DNA from: Corinectria fuckeliana
Taxonomy: Eukaryota > Ascomycota > Sordariomycetes > Hypocreales > Nectriaceae
DNA: 64,000 nucleotides
Direction: 5' to 3'
Assembly (NCBI GenBank): GCA_019137255.1
Contig: WPDH01000178.1
Coordinates: 1-64,000 of the forward strand
The notes below the pieces were generated by a model that saw nothing but the letters and a program-made list of their open reading frames with translations, was not told where the DNA came from and ran no database searches. The translations under genes and the position numbers were made by a program. Below, piece by piece: positions 60,271 through 64,000 of this stretch. Positions within the stretch are counted from its first letter, which is position 1, and the number at the start of each line of letters is the position of its first letter.

Positions 60271-61206
60271 CTACACAGATAACTCATCGTATACTCTGAT
60301 TGCCTTTCCCATTGCCTTTCTGCATATAGGGCATGGGGTTTGCCACGGGCTGCGATGCTGAGACTGCTAAGAATCGATGCAGACTCCGCAGAATTGGTGT
60401 CCGCACTTAGTCACGGAATCGAAATGGCGTTCAACGCACATTATACATTGGCGCTGCGACTCTTTGCGCTCTGGGGCATCCTTTGCCGCTTGCAGTTCCA
60501 ATTCCATAACGGCCATCTTTGCCGACATAGCCGCCAGTTCTTCTTAAAGTGTGGGCGGTCCGAAGACAGGCAGTTTTGCAAGGGACCTGACCATGCGCTT
60601 GGCAGGAGAAACAGGAATAAGAGTCTTTTGATGCTCGAAGCGCTTGTTTTTCTCCAACTTGAGCGTGGATTTTGTCGTGGCTAGGTCACTTAATGTAAGA
60701 TTCTGCACCAAGGGGTTCAAGCAGTCTGGTCCAGTATCTACTGGTATATTCGTCTCTAAGCCGGGAGTTGGCGAGCTCGGGCGGGCTTCAACGACAGAAC
60801 TGGAATCAGAAGCTGCCTGTTCCTGCTGCTCCTGTTCCGCGATGGACTGGAAAGACAGTCGCCCTCCATGACCGCAAGGCAAAAGCTGCTCTTCTGACAT
60901 GCGGTGACGTGAATTGTCTCGCAGGTGTTGGTAGAGGGACTGGATATTGTTAAACTCGCGGTCACAGTCTTCGCAGTATAAGAATTCCGCGCTATAACCC
61001 GGATCCCATCGCACATAAACGTCTAGGACATGGTGGAGACGTGCCGCGTTTTGGTGTTGGGCCAGAGCTTCTGGGGTGTTAAAGGCACGGCCGCAGATGC
61101 GTGCGCACTTCCAGGTGCGTGAGGCGTGAGCATCCGAATCAAGGTGCAGGCGCAATAAATAATAGTTGTCAAAGACACGCCCACAAGTAGCACAGGGAAG
61201 TGTCAT
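60271..61206 (-). pseudogene. C2H2-RING zinc-finger gene with two in-frame stops
   Basis: One frame runs 312 codons from ATG at 61,206 to TAG at 60,271. It begins with three C2H2 fingers (CATCGRVF, CARICGRAF and CEDCDREF, each with the paired His downstream), continues through a Gln/Ser-rich linker, and ends with a C3HC4 RING finger (QCIMC, KCGHQFCGVC, TPCPIC). Two internal stops interrupt it: TAA at 60,544-60,546, between linker and RING, and TAG at 60,367-60,369, inside the RING. CAA-to-TAA and TGG-to-TAG are C:G-to-T:A changes of the RIP type, and the RIP-mutated block starts only about 50 bp upstream of the gene. The first stop leaves a possible 220-residue C2H2 protein. The intact form was probably a RING E3-like protein. 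Confidence 0.75.
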
Positions 61207-61729
61207 AGCGGCGTGTTTGGGATTTCATCTAGAGCGTTGTTCCTGTTAAATTGGATTATATACATACATAGTAGAATCGCACGAGCGGTTATGTAGCTAT
61301 AGCCGAGGTCCCGCTGAGGGCTCGCCGAGCTTTCGCCGGGCACAGCCTAACTGGAAAGGCAGTTAGGAAAGCTTACAGGATAACTAAAAACATAGTACGG
61401 CACTTATATGTACGGACCTTAGTGTAGGTCTTTAAGCTTCCTGTCTCTGTTGTCTCTGTTTATATTATAGTAGTATCTATTAGCATAAAGTGGACGCCCT
61501 CTTAGAAAGAGTTAGAAACAGCACTGCTAAGCTGTGCTTTACTACTGCTCTTCTTAAGAGGATGTTAAAGAAAGAATTTAACCTTATAAAGACTAAAAAG
61601 TTAATAATATTTAGCACGCTTCTTAAGGCTGAGAGTGATATATCTTATATAGTAATTATATAAATAGGTATAAAAGTTGTAGTGTTTTTAGAATAAGCAG
61701 CTACTATAAGAGCTTATCTTAATAAAGTA

Positions 61730-61773
61730 TAAAGTTGTGACCCACCTTTTTGTGTGCTTTACCCCTTTGCGTA
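61730..61773 (+). repeat. Left terminal inverted repeat
   Basis: Pairs with 63,537-63,580; mismatches are all transitions. Confidence 0.85.
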
Positions 61774-63536
61774 TTAGGATTGTGTTCACAGTTAGACTTA
61801 AAGACTGTATTTCTTAACGAATACTATAGAAAATAACTAGCTAAGCCTAGAATGTGTTTATTATACTGTATATGTTTAAACTGCCCACTTTTTCCGCTAC
61901 CTCTTGTGCTAGCTTAGGCGTAGAAGCTTCTTTTTTCCTATTTTTCTTCTTAGACCTAGGCTTTGCCTTTTTAATCTTCTTAGCTGTTAGAAAAGCAGCA
62001 ATTAGATTAAATTAGACTGTCTTATACCTAGTAGGCTTTTATAAAGCTATTTATGCCTCTAGATGTGTGACTTTTGCTTGTAATTCGGCGATTTTAGCGT
62101 TTTAAAGATTAAGCTTATTTCCTGTCTTTTCTCCTATCTCTTAGACAGTCTAGGTAAAACTGCTAAAGTCTCTTTATAGCAAATTAAGCTATACTATCAG
62201 CTTAGTCTTATTCTTAGGCGTGTAAGAAATATTATCTTTTATGACTTTTTGTTACTTTAGTGTGTGTAATACTAATTCTGCTAGTAGCGACTGCTTAGTA
62301 ATAATAATATATGCTATCAGCTTTTCTATATTAACTAGCTATATTTCTACACCTAAAAAACCTGCTTAGATATTCTTCTTAGTTATAGCTTCCTAGGAAG
62401 CTATTTTATATGCTATAAGAAAGTGTTATTTTTAAATAAGGGCGGTTATTAAAAATAAGAAGTACTACTTTATCTAGTGTTAAAAAGCACGCTTAAGAGG
62501 GCTAAATACACCTATATTAAATAGCTATATAATATATAAGCTATAAGGGGGTAAATAAATAATCTAAATATAATAAAATAGTGCTCTAAACCGGAATCTA
62601 GGCCTAATATAACCCTAGAAGCTATTAATAATAAGAATCCTCTATAAGAATAGGTCTAACAGCTATGTTTCCTTAAGAAACACCTTTTTTAGCTACTTTT
62701 TGTATACAGAGGTATTTACCCACCTAGTTAGCAAATAGTTATATACCTAGGGCGAAAAATCATTAGGAAACTATTACCCTTAAAGGTTATTTCCTGTAAA
62801 GACTACACACAGAGTAAGATATCTTCCTTTAGCGCTTTCTGCCTTTATAATTAAGACCTAGTTATAGAAATCACTCTCTAAGATGACTAAGCGGTAAGAG
62901 AGGAAGCTTCTAATAACTTTTCCTGTCTTAGTTATACCCTTAGAGAGGCTATATTTATCTATATTATAGATCCTATCTAATCTGATAGACTTATTAAGTA
63001 TTTACTACGCTAGCATTTTATACTATAGTTAGATCGCTTTAGGAGTTATACTATTTAAATAAGCAGCTTTAAGAGATATAAATACCTTTATTTTAAGCTT
63101 AGGGTGGTATTATAGAAATCGTAAAACCCAATACCAGCTAATAAGACTGTCTTTATAGTGAGAGTCTAAGATCTCTTATATAACTTTACGTAGCTCACAC
63201 TATAATAGAGCCTAGCCTGCCACTTCTTCTGTAAGAATATAACAGACTAATAGGCTCTCTTAATTTAGTGATAATCTTTAAGTATCTTTCTAGGCCTTTT
63301 TCGCGTTTTATATGCCCTTTTTTCGTGATTAGATTGTTAACTTAAGAATATTATAGTCTCTAGCAAGCTTATAAATTACTATACTTTTAGCAGCTTTTTT
63401 AAGGATTTCTTTAATTAGGGCCTTATAATCAGCCTTTAGAGGCTTTATTATAAAAATCTAGGCGAATTTAGATAACAATTAGTAAAGTTATAAGTGAGTG
63501 TTATAATAATAATTATAGAAGCGTATTATATAGTAG

Positions 63537-63580
63537 TGCGTAAAGGGGTAAGACATACAAAAAGGTGGGTCACAACTTTA
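63537..63580 (-). repeat. Right terminal inverted repeat
   Basis: Reverse complement of the left repeat with about five transitions; followed by TA. Confidence 0.85.
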
Positions 63581-63759
63581 TAACTATAATATAAAGACAC
63601 TTTTTTATTTTATAAATTAAAAAAAGCTTTTATATATTACTACTATTACTATTAAAAAGATATTAAAATAGTAACTATTAACTTAGAGAGGTGTTTCTTA
63701 TTAGTTAATATAAGATAATACTTATAGTAAATATTTCCCGCTAAGAGTCTATACTAGGT

Positions 63760-63922
<163 letters not shown>

Positions 63923-64000
63923 TATTTTTATTTTTTATTTTTTATTTATTTATACCTGCTTTAGCTTATAACTATCTAGTTTTTCTTCTAAGTAACTTAT

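Larger units (their letters stand above)
61730..63580 (-). mobile_element. Fot1/pogo-type (Tc1/mariner) DNA transposon, inactive
   Basis: 44-bp terminal inverted repeats at 61,730-61,773 and 63,537-63,580 begin TAAAGTTGTGACCCACC and differ only by transitions. TA flanks both ends, as expected for the TA target duplication. On the minus strand a stop-riddled frame shows the end of a DDE transposase: a degraded LPPHSxHxxQPLDVGVFSPLK-type motif at about 62,490-62,560, a Lys/Arg-rich tail (RSKKKNRKKE) near 61,940, and an LEA segment before it. Length and motifs fit Fot1/Flipper elements. The frame is destroyed by RIP-type stops. Confidence 0.82.

Overview
The window comes from a filamentous ascomycete (Pezizomycotina). 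Genes carry many short introns (about 47-98 bp) with fungal splice and branch signals. The protein families are typically fungal: a highly reducing PKS, Zn2Cys6 and DUF3425-bZIP factors, and a fungal-type NB-ARC/TPR protein. Both ends are extremely A+T-rich DNA almost without CpA/TpG and full of TpA, the signature of repeat-induced point mutation (RIP). I cannot name the species.

Layout. 1-15,690: RIP-degraded repeats, including a complete Ty3/Gypsy element at 2,237-9,983 (212-bp LTRs, 5-bp target duplication, minus-strand pol). 15,700-27,200: a gene graveyard with remnants of a GDP-mannose dehydratase, a frameshifted NB-ARC/TPR gene, a CmcJ-like fragment and an aldehyde dehydrogenase pseudogene, plus one intact-looking small hydrophilic repeat protein (24,282-24,583). 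29,499-50,842: a secondary-metabolite cluster. 51,360-61,206: a possible small secreted protein, a second Zn2Cys6 factor, a broken SDR, a bZIP/DUF3425 gene, an intact Ohr/OsmC peroxidase and a C2H2-RING gene carrying two RIP-type stops. 61,240-64,000: RIP-degraded DNA with a 1.85-kb Fot1/pogo-type transposon and a long ATT microsatellite.

The main content is a six-gene cluster in the order Zn2Cys6 regulator - HR-PKS - FAD monooxygenase - MFS exporter - FAD monooxygenase - multispan membrane protein. This matches, gene for gene and in order, the DEP6-DEP5-DEP4-DEP3-DEP2-DEP1 set that makes depudecin, a linear C11 bis-epoxide histone deacetylase inhibitor known from Alternaria brassicicola. All six genes can be spliced into open frames here. 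The PKS has KS-AT-DH-ER-KR-ACP, no recognisable C-methyltransferase and an atypical ER nucleotide motif, which fits a product with no methyl branches and no fully reduced methylene. The PKS would make the chain, the two flavoenzymes are candidates for the two epoxidations and DEP3 for export. An identical octamer CGGAGCGG lies in the PKS/DEP4, DEP3 and DEP2/DEP1 promoters and could be the regulator's site. A live cluster between decayed genes and RIP-mutated repeats is the most notable feature of the window.
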